Shown here piece after piece: positions 1 to 9,114 of a stretch of DNA of 64,000 nucleotides (its first letter is position 1; each line of letters begins with the position of its first letter). The notes below the pieces were generated by a model. That model searched no databases, was not told the DNA's origin, and saw nothing but the letters and a program-made list of their open reading frames with translations. The translations under genes and the position numbers were made by a program. The DNA is from Methylobacterium sp. DB0501 (GTDB lineage Bacteria > Pseudomonadota > Alphaproteobacteria > Rhizobiales > Beijerinckiaceae), in NCBI RefSeq assembly GCF_011043735.1, contig NZ_JAAKGV010000001.1, positions 620,001-684,000 of the forward strand. Direction: 5' to 3'.

Positions 1-52
1 ATGCCGTCTCGTCGTAGGCGTTGCCGTCGAAACGGAAAACCCCGAGCGCCAT
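1..52 (-). CDS. 5' end of a further gene of the peptide-transporter operon (cut by the window edge)
   Basis: An ATG at 52-50 opens a frame of 17 codons (MALGVFRFDGNAYDETA) that runs off the window start. It lies 27 bases behind the stop of the last ABC ATPase gene and on the same strand, so it would be the next operon member, perhaps the hydrolase acting on the imported compound. There is too little sequence to name a family, and the start itself is a guess. Confidence 0.35.
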   Translation of the reverse strand, partial: MALGVFRFDGNAYDETA

Positions 53-79
53 CCGGCGGCGGCGCGATCGGATGGTGCT

Positions 80-872
80 CTAAATCCGCGGCAGCCGCGG
101 CACGCTGTCCAGAAGGGTACGCGTATAGGCTTGCGACGGGTTCGCGAAGACGGCCGCGACCGGGCCCTCCTCGACCACGCGCCCCTGGCTCATCACCAGC
201 ACCCGGTCGCAGAGGGTGCGCACCACGGCGAGGTTGTGGGAGATGAACAGGTAGGTGAGCGAGAGCTCGCGGCGCAACTCGCCGAGGACATCCAGGATCT
301 GGGCCTGGACCGAGACGTCGAGCGCCGAGGTCGGCTCGTCGAGGACGAGGAAGCGGGGCTCCAGCGCGAGCGCGCGGGCGATGCAGACCCGCTGCTTCTG
401 CCCGCCCGAGAGTTCGTGCGGGTAGCGGTGCCTGAAGGCGCGCGGCAGGCTGACGAGGTCGAGCAGCCGGTCGACCCGCGCGTGGAGCGCCGCGCCCCGG
501 GCGATGGTCTGCACGCGCAGCGGCTCGGCGATCGCCTCGCCGATGGTGCGCCGCCCGTTGAGGGCGGAATGCGGGTTCTGGAACACGATCTGCATGTCGC
601 CGCGCAGGCGCCGCATCGCCTCGTCGCCGAGCGCCGTGATGTCCTGGCCCGCGAACATGATCCTGCCGGCGCTCGGCTCGATCAGGCGCAGGACCATGCG
701 GGCGATCGTCGACTTGCCGGAGCCCGATTCGCCGACGATCCCCAGGACCTCGCCGGTCCCGATGGAGAACCCGACGCCGTCGACGGCCCGCACCTCGCGC
801 CCGCCGCTCGCGTGGAAGACCTTGACGAGGCCGATGGCGTGCAGGAGCGGCGATGGATGGAGCGGCGTCACG

Positions 873-889
<17 letters not shown>
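80..889 (-). CDS. Dipeptide/oligopeptide-type ABC transporter ATP-binding protein (DppF/OppF-like)
   Basis: 269-residue cytoplasmic ATPase that should pair with the upstream DppD-like subunit to power import. Walker A GESGSGKST is at about residues 53-61, the signature LSGGQ at 160-164, Walker B LVLDEP at 181-186, and a switch His follows in the FISHNLAVV segment. The ATG at 889 was chosen over an in-frame start at 964 because it overlaps the previous stop by only 17 bases and gives the normal family N-terminus. Last complete gene of an AroM-SBP-B-C-D-F operon. The transported compound is not shown by the sequence. Confidence 0.9.
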
Positions 890-1859
<970 letters not shown>

Positions 1860-1889
1860 CGCCAGAAGCACCTCATCGTCCTGCCCACC

Positions 1890-2816
1890 TCATCGGCCGG
1901 AACTCCTGGGATCGAGGATGTCGCGCAGGCCGTCGCCGAGCAGGTTGAATCCGAGCACGGTCAGGAAGATGGCGAGACCCGGAAACGCCGAGTACCACCA
2001 CCAGTCGGGCATGTAGGAGCGGGCGACCGAGATCATCGCGCCCCATTCCGGATCCGGCGGCTTGGCGCCGAGCCCGATGAAGCCGAGGCTCGCGGCCGAG
2101 AGCACGGCGAGGCCCATATCCATCGACAGCTTGACGATGATCGGCGACAGGCAGTTCGGCAGGATGTGGTGCCACAGGATCCAGGGCGTGCGGGCGCCCG
2201 CGGCCCGGCTCGCCTCGACGAACAATTCCTCCTTGACCGACAGGGTCTTGGCCTCGACGAGGCGGACGTAGCCCGGCCACCACACGAGGGCGAGCGCCGC
2301 GATGCAGTTGGCGATGCCGGGGCCCAGAGCCGCCACGATCGCCAGCGCCAGGGCGAGGCCCGGCACGGCGAGAAAAAGGTCGGTGAGGCGCATGATGGCG
2401 CCGCGCAGCAGACGGCTCTTCGTGTAGCCGGCGACGATCCCGAGCGGCACACCGATGCCGGCCCCCACCACCGTGATGATGAGGCCGATCCAGAGCGAGA
2501 TGCGGGTGCCGACGATGACCCGGGACAGGAGGTCGGCGCCCATCTCGTCGGTGCCGAAGGGGTGGGCGAAGGACGGCGCCAGGAGCCGCTGCGACAGCTT
2601 CACGGCGCCGGCCGTGTCGCCCGGATAGGGGGCGAGCCAGGGGCCGAAGGCGGCGAGCACCAGGAACAGGGCGACGAGGGCGAGGCCCAGCATCGAGGAG
2701 AACGAGCGGGAGAAGAGGTGGGCGTAGAGCCGCCACTGGCGGATCGTGGTCGCGTGGCGCATCCGGAAGGTGGGCGGCGCGTCGGCCAGGGCCGGGGAGG
2801 CGTCCGGGAGAGCCAT
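1890..2816 (-). CDS. Dipeptide-type ABC transporter permease (DppC-like)
   Basis: 308-residue inner-membrane permease with the long N-terminal segment, first membrane helix near residues 40-60 and a later cluster of helices typical of DppC/OppC. The EAA-type loop is visible in VEASRAAGARTPWILWHHILPN, about 90 residues from the end. The ATG at 2816 overlaps the upstream TGA by one base (TGATG), which argues for translational coupling with the DppB-like partner. A longer frame to 3344 is a shadow. Confidence 0.9.
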   Translation of the reverse strand: MALPDASPALADAPPTFRMRHATTIRQWRLYAHLFSRSFSSMLGLALVALFLVLAAFGPWLAPYPGDTAGAVKLSQRLLAPSFAHPFGTDEMGADLLSRVIVGTRISLWIGLIITVVGAGIGVPLGIVAGYTKSRLLRGAIMRLTDLFLAVPGLALALAIVAALGPGIANCIAALALVWWPGYVRLVEAKTLSVKEELFVEASRAAGARTPWILWHHILPNCLSPIIVKLSMDMGLAVLSAASLGFIGLGAKPPDPEWGAMISVARSYMPDWWWYSAFPGLAIFLTVLGFNLLGDGLRDILDPRSSGR

Positions 2817-3823
2817 CACGCGGCCCTCAGGCGCGGGTCGATCCACGCATAGGCGAGGTCGACCAGGATGTTGACGGTCATGAAGCAGAGCCCGATCGCC
2901 AGCGTCACCCCGACGACCGGCTTGAAGTCCGAGGCCAGCGCCGAGGAGACCGCGTAGAGGCCGATGCCGGGCCAGTCGAACACCGTCTCGACGAGCACGG
3001 TCGAGCCCAGCATCCAGCCGAAGCGCAAGCCGATCATCGCGATGGTCGGCAGGAGCGCGTTGCGCAACGCGTAGACCGCGACGATGCGCAACGGGGCGAT
3101 GCCGTGGGCGCGCGCCGCCACGACGTGGTCGGATTGCAGGGCCTCGATCATCTCGGCGCGGTTCACCCGGAGGATCGAGGCGAGGCACGGAAAGGAGAGC
3201 ACGATCGCCGGAAGGAGGATGTGGCCGAGCGCCTCGCGGAAGGTCTCGAACTGCCCGCGCAGCAGCGAATCGACGAGGTAGAGGCCGGTGATCGTCCCGG
3301 GCGGCGCCTCCGAGAGCGGCAGGCGGCCGGAGACCGGCAGCCATTCGAGGTGCACGGCGAAGGTGAGCTGGAGCAGGATGCCGAACCAGAAGGCCGGCAG
3401 GGCGACCCCGGAGATCGACAGGATGCGGGTGAGGTGGTCGATCGCGCCGTCGCGCTTCAGGGCCGACAGGATGCCGAGCGGCAGCCCGAGCCCGACGCCG
3501 ATCGTCATCGCGACGAGCACCAGTTCGAGCGTGGCCGGGAAGTAGCGCCCGATCTCGGACAGGACCGGCCTCGTCGTGACGATCGAGGTGCCGAGGTCGC
3601 CCCGGGCGAGGTCGCCGAGATAGATCGCGAGCTGCACCGGCAGCGGCTTGTCGAGGCCGTATTCCCGGCGGACGGTCTCGACCATGTCGGCGGTCGCCTC
3701 TGGGCCGGCGACGAGCCGGGCGGGATCGCCCGGCGCCACGTTGGTGATGAGGAACGTCAGCACCGCGAGGCCGAGCATCGTGCCGGCGACGGTCAGGAGC
3801 TTCTTCAGGACGAAGCGCAGCAA
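2816..3823 (-). CDS. Dipeptide-type ABC transporter permease (DppB-like)
   Basis: 335-residue membrane protein of normal DppB/OppB length. It begins with the family pattern of a short cytoplasmic start, a hydrophobic helix (residues about 8-30) and TNVAPGDPARLVAGPEA, followed by LDKPLPVQLAIYLGDLARGDLGTS. The binding-protein-dependent transport domain spans about residues 95-335, with the interaction loop at VVAARAHGIAPLRIVAVYALRNALLP. It is 19 bases behind the substrate-binding protein gene and coupled to DppC. Confidence 0.92.
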   Translation of the reverse strand: MLRFVLKKLLTVAGTMLGLAVLTFLITNVAPGDPARLVAGPEATADMVETVRREYGLDKPLPVQLAIYLGDLARGDLGTSIVTTRPVLSEIGRYFPATLELVLVAMTIGVGLGLPLGILSALKRDGAIDHLTRILSISGVALPAFWFGILLQLTFAVHLEWLPVSGRLPLSEAPPGTITGLYLVDSLLRGQFETFREALGHILLPAIVLSFPCLASILRVNRAEMIEALQSDHVVAARAHGIAPLRIVAVYALRNALLPTIAMIGLRFGWMLGSTVLVETVFDWPGIGLYAVSSALASDFKPVVGVTLAIGLCFMTVNILVDLAYAWIDPRLRAA

Positions 3824-3842
3824 GGGCCGTTCCCCATCGGAG

Positions 3843-5426
3843 CTATTTCGCGTCGATCCAGAGCGGGTAGAGGTCGACCTCGCCGGTGAACCGGACCGGG
3901 CTGAAGCTGAAGCCTTTCAGCACGTCGCGGCGGGCCCAGCGGCGGTTCTGCACCATGCCGAACACCTCCGGCTGGTCGGCGACGATCCGCTTCTGGATCT
4001 CGGCGTAGAGCGGGGCGCGCGTGTCCCAGTCGGGCGTGGAGCGCGCCTCGTCGATCATCCGGGCGACCTCGGGATTGTCGTAGAACGACATCGCGAAGTA
4101 CTGGCCCCAGGAATTCGGATGGTACTGATAGGCGACGGCATCGGGATCGGTCGAGATCGGCGTCACGAAGACCGAGGTCAGGTTGGGCGAGGTCTCCGGC
4201 TTCGAGCCCTTGGCCACCATGTTCGGCCATTGCTCGGGCCGCATGTCGACCTTGATGTTGAGGGCGGCGAGGTTGTCGAGGAGGAGGAGGCCGATCCGGC
4301 GTGCCTCCTCCAGCCCGGCGATGTGGTAGTACTCGAGCGTGATCCCGCCATTCGGGTAGGCCGACTTCGCCAGATAGTCCTTGGCCTTGGTAAGGTCGCG
4401 CCGCGGCATGCCGGGCACGTCGATATGGCCCTTCATGCCGGCCGGAAACACGCTCGTCTGCAGCCTGGCGGCGCCGTTGTAGATCTGGACCAGACCGTCG
4501 TAGTCGAGCGCGTAGGCGATCGCCTTGCGCAGGTTCGGGTCGGCGGTCGGCCCGACCTTGTTGTTCATCTTGATGCCGAAGGTCGTCATGCCGGCATGGT
4601 CCTCGATCGCCACGCCCTTCTGGCGCGCGACCTGGACGTAGTCGTCGGGGGTCAGGCCCTCGACGATGTCGGATTCGCCCCGCAGCAGCGAGGCCTTCTG
4701 GGCGGCCGGCTCGCGGACGATCCGGTAGATCACGCCGGCGGGGCGGTGCGCCTCGCCCTGCGGCCAGCCCTTCCAGTAGTCGGGCAATGCCGCGAGCTCG
4801 TGGAGCACGTTGGGCTCCCAGCGCTTGATCGTGAACGGGCCGGAGCCGGCCTCGTGGTCGGTCAGCCACTTCTGACCGTCGTCGCCGTCGACGGCGTGCG
4901 CCTCGACCTGCTTGGGATCGACGACGTACCACCAGGGCAGGAACGACAGGAACGCCGCGTAGGGCTTCTTCAGCGTGAACCGCACCGTCCTCGCGTCGAC
5001 CGCCTCGATGCCCTCGGGCGCGAGGAAGTCCTTCAGCATCCAGGCGACGCCCTTGTTGAGCTTGAGGCCCCGCACGAAGGAGTAGCGCACGGCTTCGGCA
5101 TCGACCGGATTGCCGCTGTGGAACTTCGCCGTGCCGGTGAGGTGGAAGGTCCAGACCGTGCCGTCGGGGCTGGTCTCCCAGCTCTCGGCGAGCCACGGCT
5201 TCACCTCGGCCGGATTGCCCTCGTACTTGACGAGGGCGTCGTAGACCGCCTGCTGAAGCATGCGGGTCGACCAGTCGTAGCGCACGTGCGGATCGAGCAC
5301 CGGCACCTGCTGACGCCCGCCGAACACGATGACCTTGCGGTCGCCGACGCGCTCGAAGGCGCTCGCCGGAAGGGCGGCACCCGCCAGGCAGGCCGCCGCG
5401 AGCAATCCGAGGCCCAGTTTGCGCAT
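3843..5426 (-). CDS. ABC transporter substrate-binding protein, family 5 (peptide/nickel/opine type)
   Basis: 527-residue exported binding protein. A clear signal peptide (MRKLGLGLLAAACLAGAALPASAFE) ends near residue 23. The mature part follows the SBP_bac_5 pattern: a bipartite fold with LDPHVRYDWSTRMLQQAVYDALVKY near the start and a conserved HLTGTAKFHSGNPVDAEAV stretch. The start at 5426 is set by the signal peptide; a frame reaching 5813 overlaps the AroM gene and is rejected. It sits between an AroM gene and the permeases. The ligand is unknown; context suggests a hydantoin-like or N-acyl amino acid compound (inference). Confidence 0.9.
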   Translation of the reverse strand: MRKLGLGLLAAACLAGAALPASAFERVGDRKVIVFGGRQQVPVLDPHVRYDWSTRMLQQAVYDALVKYEGNPAEVKPWLAESWETSPDGTVWTFHLTGTAKFHSGNPVDAEAVRYSFVRGLKLNKGVAWMLKDFLAPEGIEAVDARTVRFTLKKPYAAFLSFLPWWYVVDPKQVEAHAVDGDDGQKWLTDHEAGSGPFTIKRWEPNVLHELAALPDYWKGWPQGEAHRPAGVIYRIVREPAAQKASLLRGESDIVEGLTPDDYVQVARQKGVAIEDHAGMTTFGIKMNNKVGPTADPNLRKAIAYALDYDGLVQIYNGAARLQTSVFPAGMKGHIDVPGMPRRDLTKAKDYLAKSAYPNGGITLEYYHIAGLEEARRIGLLLLDNLAALNIKVDMRPEQWPNMVAKGSKPETSPNLTSVFVTPISTDPDAVAYQYHPNSWGQYFAMSFYDNPEVARMIDEARSTPDWDTRAPLYAEIQKRIVADQPEVFGMVQNRRWARRDVLKGFSFSPVRFTGEVDLYPLWIDAK

Positions 5427-5443
5427 GGGGCGAATCCTTCGTG

Positions 5444-6109
5444 TCAGAGAAGCTGGCGGACGGCGCCGGCGACGATCCGGCGCGACAGGAGGACGGGCAC
5501 ATCGACGGTGTCGCGGATCTCGCGGCGCATCGCCTCGGTGTAGCCCATGCAATGCATGACGATCAGGTCGCACCCGGCGAGCGCGGCGGCGCGCTCCGCC
5601 ATGGCGTCGCCCGCATAAGGCGAGGCCGCCACGACCTTGGGCGTGCCGGCGAAGACGTGCCGTGCCGGGAATTCCTCGACCTGGCGGGCGAGCGGCACCA
5701 TCACGCCGAGCCGGGGACAGGACGCGGCGAGCGCCTCGACGGTCGCATCGACGATGCGCTGGGCCTCGACGAGGAGCGTGCTCTCCAGCGGCTCGACCTG
5801 CGTTCCGGTGCACAGGAGCACGATCGCGTCATGGCCGTGGCGGTCGATCCTCCGCAGCAGGCCGGACAGGCGCTCCTCGATGCGGGCCTTCGACAGCACC
5901 GCCTCGCGCCCGTCGCGCAGGCGGCTCGCGAAGGAGGCCTCCCCATCGGCCGGGTGCAGGGCGGCGATCTCGTCCTCGGTGGCGTCGTCGAGCACGCCGT
6001 ATTCCCGCGCCTCGACCGCCCCGCCGATCTCGGCCAGCATCTCCGGCACCATGTCGATCCGCGGCGATTGCCCGATCGTCACGAAGGCGAGCCGGCTCGT
6101 CCGTCCCAT
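5444..6109 (-). CDS. AroM family protein (Asp/Glu/hydantoin racemase-like fold)
   Basis: 221-residue stand-alone AroM-family protein, first gene of the ABC-transporter operon, 17 bases before the binding-protein gene. The family start TIGQSPRIDMVPEM is at residues 11-24. Two cysteines sit where a racemase-type enzyme would need them: C100 in LLCTGTQ and C187 in MHCMGYT; the C-terminus is RRIVAGAVRQLL. A purine-rich GGGGGATCGG precedes the ATG. AroM proteins have no established reaction despite the name. The two-cysteine pattern makes me favour a racemase/isomerase-like activity on the imported compound. A relative with both positions changed to Ser is fused to LuxR at 9115-10041. Confidence 0.8.
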   Translation of the reverse strand: MGRTSRLAFVTIGQSPRIDMVPEMLAEIGGAVEAREYGVLDDATEDEIAALHPADGEASFASRLRDGREAVLSKARIEERLSGLLRRIDRHGHDAIVLLCTGTQVEPLESTLLVEAQRIVDATVEALAASCPRLGVMVPLARQVEEFPARHVFAGTPKVVAASPYAGDAMAERAAALAGCDLIVMHCMGYTEAMRREIRDTVDVPVLLSRRIVAGAVRQLL

Positions 6110-6150
6110 CCGATCCCCCACCCGAGCCCCGTCGATCCGCAGAAAGCTAG

Positions 6151-6177
6151 TCCCGGGCCGGACCGGGCCGCTATAGG
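6151..6177. promoter_or_regulatory. Candidate operator/promoter motif shared with the AroM-LuxR promoter region
   Basis: Upstream of the AroM gene the plus strand reads TCCCGGG, 15 bases, ATAGG, then GGAGG. The same order and exactly the same 15-base spacing occurs at 10063-10089 beside the AroM-LuxR gene. It ends about 42 bases before the AroM start. This is a visual match in GC-rich DNA; binding by the AroM-LuxR protein is inference. Confidence 0.35.
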
Positions 6178-6396
6178 GGAGGGCCCTTAGGGTGGGGGTG
6201 GTGAAAGCGTGGGCTTCTGCCTGCGGGGTGCGCAATCGGGGCCGGCCGATGTCCCAAGTCCGATCAGCTGAGCCGCACGAAGGGCTGCTGAGGGTAGAAA
6301 ACGGTCCAGCCGCTTTTGGAGAATTGGGGACGGAAACCGGCTCTGGCCCAGACGGACGAGACCGCGGCGCAGGCCTGTCGAGATCGAGAGCCGTCC

Positions 6397-6846
6397 TTAC
6401 AATGCTGTCTCGACGCTGCTCGCCATCCGCCCGATGAGGTCCATGAGCACGGCGCGCTCGTCAGCCTGAAGACCCGCGCAGGCCGTATCCTCCGCGGCGC
6501 GCAGCACATCGCGCCCCGGTTCGAGGCGTTGCAACGCCGTGTCGGTCAACGACACAAGTGTGCTGCGCCGATCGTCGGGCGCTGGTTCGCGACGGATCAG
6601 GCCGTCGCGCTCCATCCGCGCGAGTAGCTGCGCCATGCTCGGCTGTTCGACCCCCGCGAGCCGAGCCAGCTCCAGTTGCGTGCGGCGCTCGCCGTTCTTT
6701 AGGGCCGCGAGCACGGGAAGCTGAGATGCGGTGATGCCCACCCTCTGTAGCCCCACGTCGTGCAGCTTCGCCAGGAGACGCCCCAACCGTGCGATCGCCA
6801 GCGTCGCCATCAGCTCGGGCCGCCATAGGGCTTCCTCCGAATCCAT
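6397..6846 (-). CDS. MarR family transcriptional regulator
   Basis: 149-residue winged-helix regulator, normal length for MarR. The DNA-binding part is visible as LARLAGVEQPSMAQLLARMERDGLIRREPAPDDRRSTLVSLT (about residues 60-102), with the usual D-x-R wing. It is transcribed divergently from an FAD monooxygenase gene, with 37 bases between the two start codons. Two similar inverted repeats lie in that gap, so it very likely represses itself and the monooxygenase until a small phenolic or drug-like ligand binds (inference). Confidence 0.9.
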   Translation of the reverse strand: MDSEEALWRPELMATLAIARLGRLLAKLHDVGLQRVGITASQLPVLAALKNGERRTQLELARLAGVEQPSMAQLLARMERDGLIRREPAPDDRRSTLVSLTDTALQRLEPGRDVLRAAEDTACAGLQADERAVLMDLIGRMASSVETAL

Positions 6847-6850
6847 CTTG

Positions 6851-6864
6851 CATAGGCTCCTATG
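6851..6864. promoter_or_regulatory. MarR operator, proximal site
   Basis: CATAGG-CT-CCTATG: 6-base arms, 2-base centre, just upstream of the marR start codon. It shares the AGG/CCTAT half-sites with the palindrome at 6870-6885, 18-20 bases centre to centre, as expected for two MarR dimers side by side. Confidence 0.6.
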
Positions 6865-6869
6865 TTTTT

Positions 6870-6885
6870 ATATAGGTACCTATAT
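6870..6885. promoter_or_regulatory. MarR operator overlapping the monooxygenase start
   Basis: ATATAGGTACCTATAT is a perfect 16-base palindrome. Its last two bases are the first two of the monooxygenase ATG (6884), and it also contains the only weak ribosome-binding AGG. A bound repressor would therefore cover the translation start region or the extreme 5' end of the transcript. Confidence 0.65.
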
Positions 6886-8029
6886 GAATACGCCGGTTCC
6901 AACATTCACGCAACGCCCCCGCATCGCCATCGTCGGCGGCGGTCCGGGCGGACTAACCCTGGCCGCGTTACTCGAACGCCACGGCTGGACGTCCGCAGTG
7001 TTCGACGCTGACACCGCCGCGGATGCGCGCGATCAGGGAGGGACGCTCGACCTGCATCCGAACGAGGGACAAGTCGCATTGGCCAAGGCCGGGCTGCTCG
7101 ACGCCTTCATGGCGGTCGCCCGCCACGACGATCAGGAGGAGCGCCTGCTTGACCCTGCGACGGCGGCCGTCCTGCGCGAGGAGATCCCGGAGCCGGGCAC
7201 GGGCCAGCGCCCCGAGATCGACCGGCTCGTCCTGCGCCGTCTGCTGCTCGACGCCATAGCCCCCGGCACCGTGCGCTGGGGTGCTCGTGTGCGCGAGGTC
7301 GTCGATCACCCCGCGGGAGGGCACGGCCTCCGACTGGATGACGGTCTCGCGGGTCCCTTCGATCTCGTCGTCGGCGCAGACGGCGCGTGGTCGCGCGTGC
7401 GCCGTGCGCTCACCCCCGTCATGCCAATCTACACGGGCGTGACCTTCGTCGAGTTCTGGCTGTCGGAGGTCGACCAACGGCACCCCGCGCTCGCCCGGCT
7501 GGTCGGCCACGGCACGATGTTCGCTCTGGGAGATGGGAAGGGCGTAATCGCCCAGCGTAACGGCGGCGGCACGATCCGCGCGTATGCCGCCTTTCATCGG
7601 GAGCTGAGTGCGGACGAACGGACCGGCATTCCAGCGACGATCGACAGGGCGGAGGTGCTGGCGCGGTTCGAGGGCTGGGCAGTCCCGCTGCGAGCGCTGA
7701 TAGCTGAGGCGGACCGGCTCGCGGCAGTGCGCCCGATCATGGCCTTGCCGCCGTCGTTGGATTGGGCAGCGCGGGCGGGCCTGACCGTAATCGGCGACGC
7801 GGCCCACGTCATGCCGCCGCTAGGCACGGGTGTAAACCTCGCCATGCTGGACGCAGCCGAGCTGGGCGAAGCGCTGGTGGCGGCGGACGAGTGGGAGGCG
7901 GGCGTGGCGGCGTTCGAAAGCGCGATGTTAGCGCGGGCACGTCGAGTTTCATTGGAGTGCCAGCAAGGCTTCTCCGACATGTTCGGCGTGGGTGGAGCGC
8001 AGCGCGCGCAGGACCTCGCTCCCCGGTAG
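6884..8029 (+). CDS. FAD-dependent monooxygenase (TetX/PHBH-like flavoprotein)
   Basis: 381-residue class A flavin monooxygenase. The Rossmann motif VGGGPGGLTLA is at about residues 17-27, the DG motif VVGADGAWSRVRRA in the middle, and the FAD ribityl-binding GDAAHVMPPLGTGVNLAM in the last third. Such enzymes hydroxylate aromatic or polyketide substrates with NAD(P)H and O2; the overall shape is closest to TetX-type enzymes. The ATG at 6884 is used because an upstream extension would run through the operators and marR. The MarR pair suggests inducible detoxification; the substrate is unknown. Confidence 0.85.
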   Translation: MNTPVPTFTQRPRIAIVGGGPGGLTLAALLERHGWTSAVFDADTAADARDQGGTLDLHPNEGQVALAKAGLLDAFMAVARHDDQEERLLDPATAAVLREEIPEPGTGQRPEIDRLVLRRLLLDAIAPGTVRWGARVREVVDHPAGGHGLRLDDGLAGPFDLVVGADGAWSRVRRALTPVMPIYTGVTFVEFWLSEVDQRHPALARLVGHGTMFALGDGKGVIAQRNGGGTIRAYAAFHRELSADERTGIPATIDRAEVLARFEGWAVPLRALIAEADRLAAVRPIMALPPSLDWAARAGLTVIGDAAHVMPPLGTGVNLAMLDAAELGEALVAADEWEAGVAAFESAMLARARRVSLECQQGFSDMFGVGGAQRAQDLAPR

Positions 8030-8122
8030 ATGCGAGACCGGTCGGGAGCGAGCCTACTGCGAATGTCGCGAATGACTGCTTCCGAGCTGAAGCGACACGC
8101 GGTGGAACGGCTGGGTCGGGTG

Positions 8123-8140
8123 CAGGCTGTGTGAAAACGC
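8123..8140 (+). repeat. Left terminal inverted repeat of the IS1182-type element
   Basis: CAGGCTGTGTGAAAACGC, an exact reverse complement of 9054-9071. Confidence 0.85.
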
Positions 8141-8199
8141 GGTTTTGGTAGCTGGGTCGATGAGTGCGTCCTTGCAGCGCGCTCGCGTGCGGAGCGGGC

Positions 8200-9013
8200 T
8201 TAAGCCTGGATTGCCGCGATCAGCGCTCCAACCCCAACGATCTGGATCATGCGCTTCATGTTGTAGGCCAAAACCTGCAGGCTCATCTCGCTTCTGACCT
8301 TCGCGAGTGTCTGGGTCAGGAAGTGTGTCGCCCCCATCCAGGCCTACATCGTGCCGAATGGATGACGCATCGCTTGCAGGTCTTTCATCTGCTCGCGTAG
8401 ATCTGTGATCTTCTCAGTGAGCCGCGCCGTGCGTGCCTCGTCGACGTCACTCGGCTGGCAGTCGGGCCGGTCCAGGGCCGCGAGGTCGCGGGCGACGCTC
8501 GCCTCGACCTGAGCCAGACGCGTCTCGACCTTTGCCACGGTGAAGTTCTTGTCGCGATTGTTGACCGCCTTGAACTTGCTGCCGTCGATCGCAACGACCG
8601 CCTTGCTGAACAGGTTCAGCCGACGACAGAGAATGACGAACTGTACGCAGGTGGCCTGGATCGCAGGGCCATTGTTCTTGCGGAAGTCGGCCAGGGTCTT
8701 GAAGTCGGGCGTCAGCCGCCCGGTCAGCCACATCAGCTCGATGCTGCGCTGGGTCTCGCGTTCCAGACGGCGGCTCGACAGGACGCGGTTGAGGTAGCCG
8801 TAGAGGTAAATCTTGAGAAGTGTCGCGAGGTCGTAAGCTGGACGGCCGGTCGCCTCAGGCACTGCTTTGGCAAAGCCGAGATTTGCAAGATCAAGTTCGT
8901 CGACGAAGACCTCGACGAGGCGGGCCGGATTATCCGCCTCAACGTAATCATCGAGGCAGTCAGGCAGCAAGCGTGCTCTGGCGTCGATCCTCACCGGCGA
9001 TGAAGCGGGCCAT
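8200..9013 (-). pseudogene. IS1182-type transposase remnant (frameshift, internal deletion, in-frame stop)
   Basis: Reading from an ATG at 9013 (MARFIAGEDRRQSTL), the frame is broken near 8965 by one extra base. It continues as the family N-terminus LLPDCLDDYVEADNPARLVEVF and reaches LREQMKDLQAMRHPFGTM. At that point about 200 residues of a normal transposase, with much of the catalytic part, are absent. The frame then meets a TAG at 8346-8344 where relatives have a Lys codon, but goes on as AWMGATHFLTQTLAKVRSEM to a TAA at 8202-8200, the usual family C-terminus. Three independent lesions make it non-functional. Confidence 0.85.
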
Positions 9014-9053
9014 CCCGACCTCCTCAGATCGGCGACAAGCTTAGCAGATTACG

Positions 9054-9071
9054 GCGTTTTCACACAGCCTG
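9054..9071 (-). repeat. Right terminal inverted repeat of the IS1182-type element
   Basis: GCGTTTTCACACAGCCTG, the exact complement of the left end at 8123-8140. Confidence 0.85.
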
Positions 9072-9114
9072 GGTCGAACGGCCCTCCGTACAGCGGGCCA
9101 TCTGATTCCCTGCC

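Larger units (their letters stand above)
8123..9071. mobile_element. Internally deleted IS1182-type insertion sequence
   Basis: A 949-base element bounded by a perfect 18-base inverted repeat (CAGGCTGTGTGAAAACGC on the left, its complement on the right). It contains a decayed IS1182-type transposase whose middle is missing. Both ends are intact, so a full-length copy elsewhere could still mobilise it. It separates the monooxygenase from the AroM-LuxR gene. I could not identify a convincing target duplication. Confidence 0.85.

Noticed and set aside
8111..9076. CTGGGTCG at both ends of the IS as a target-site duplication
   Set aside because: The copies are not adjacent to the inverted repeats on both sides and the same string also occurs inside the element (8152).
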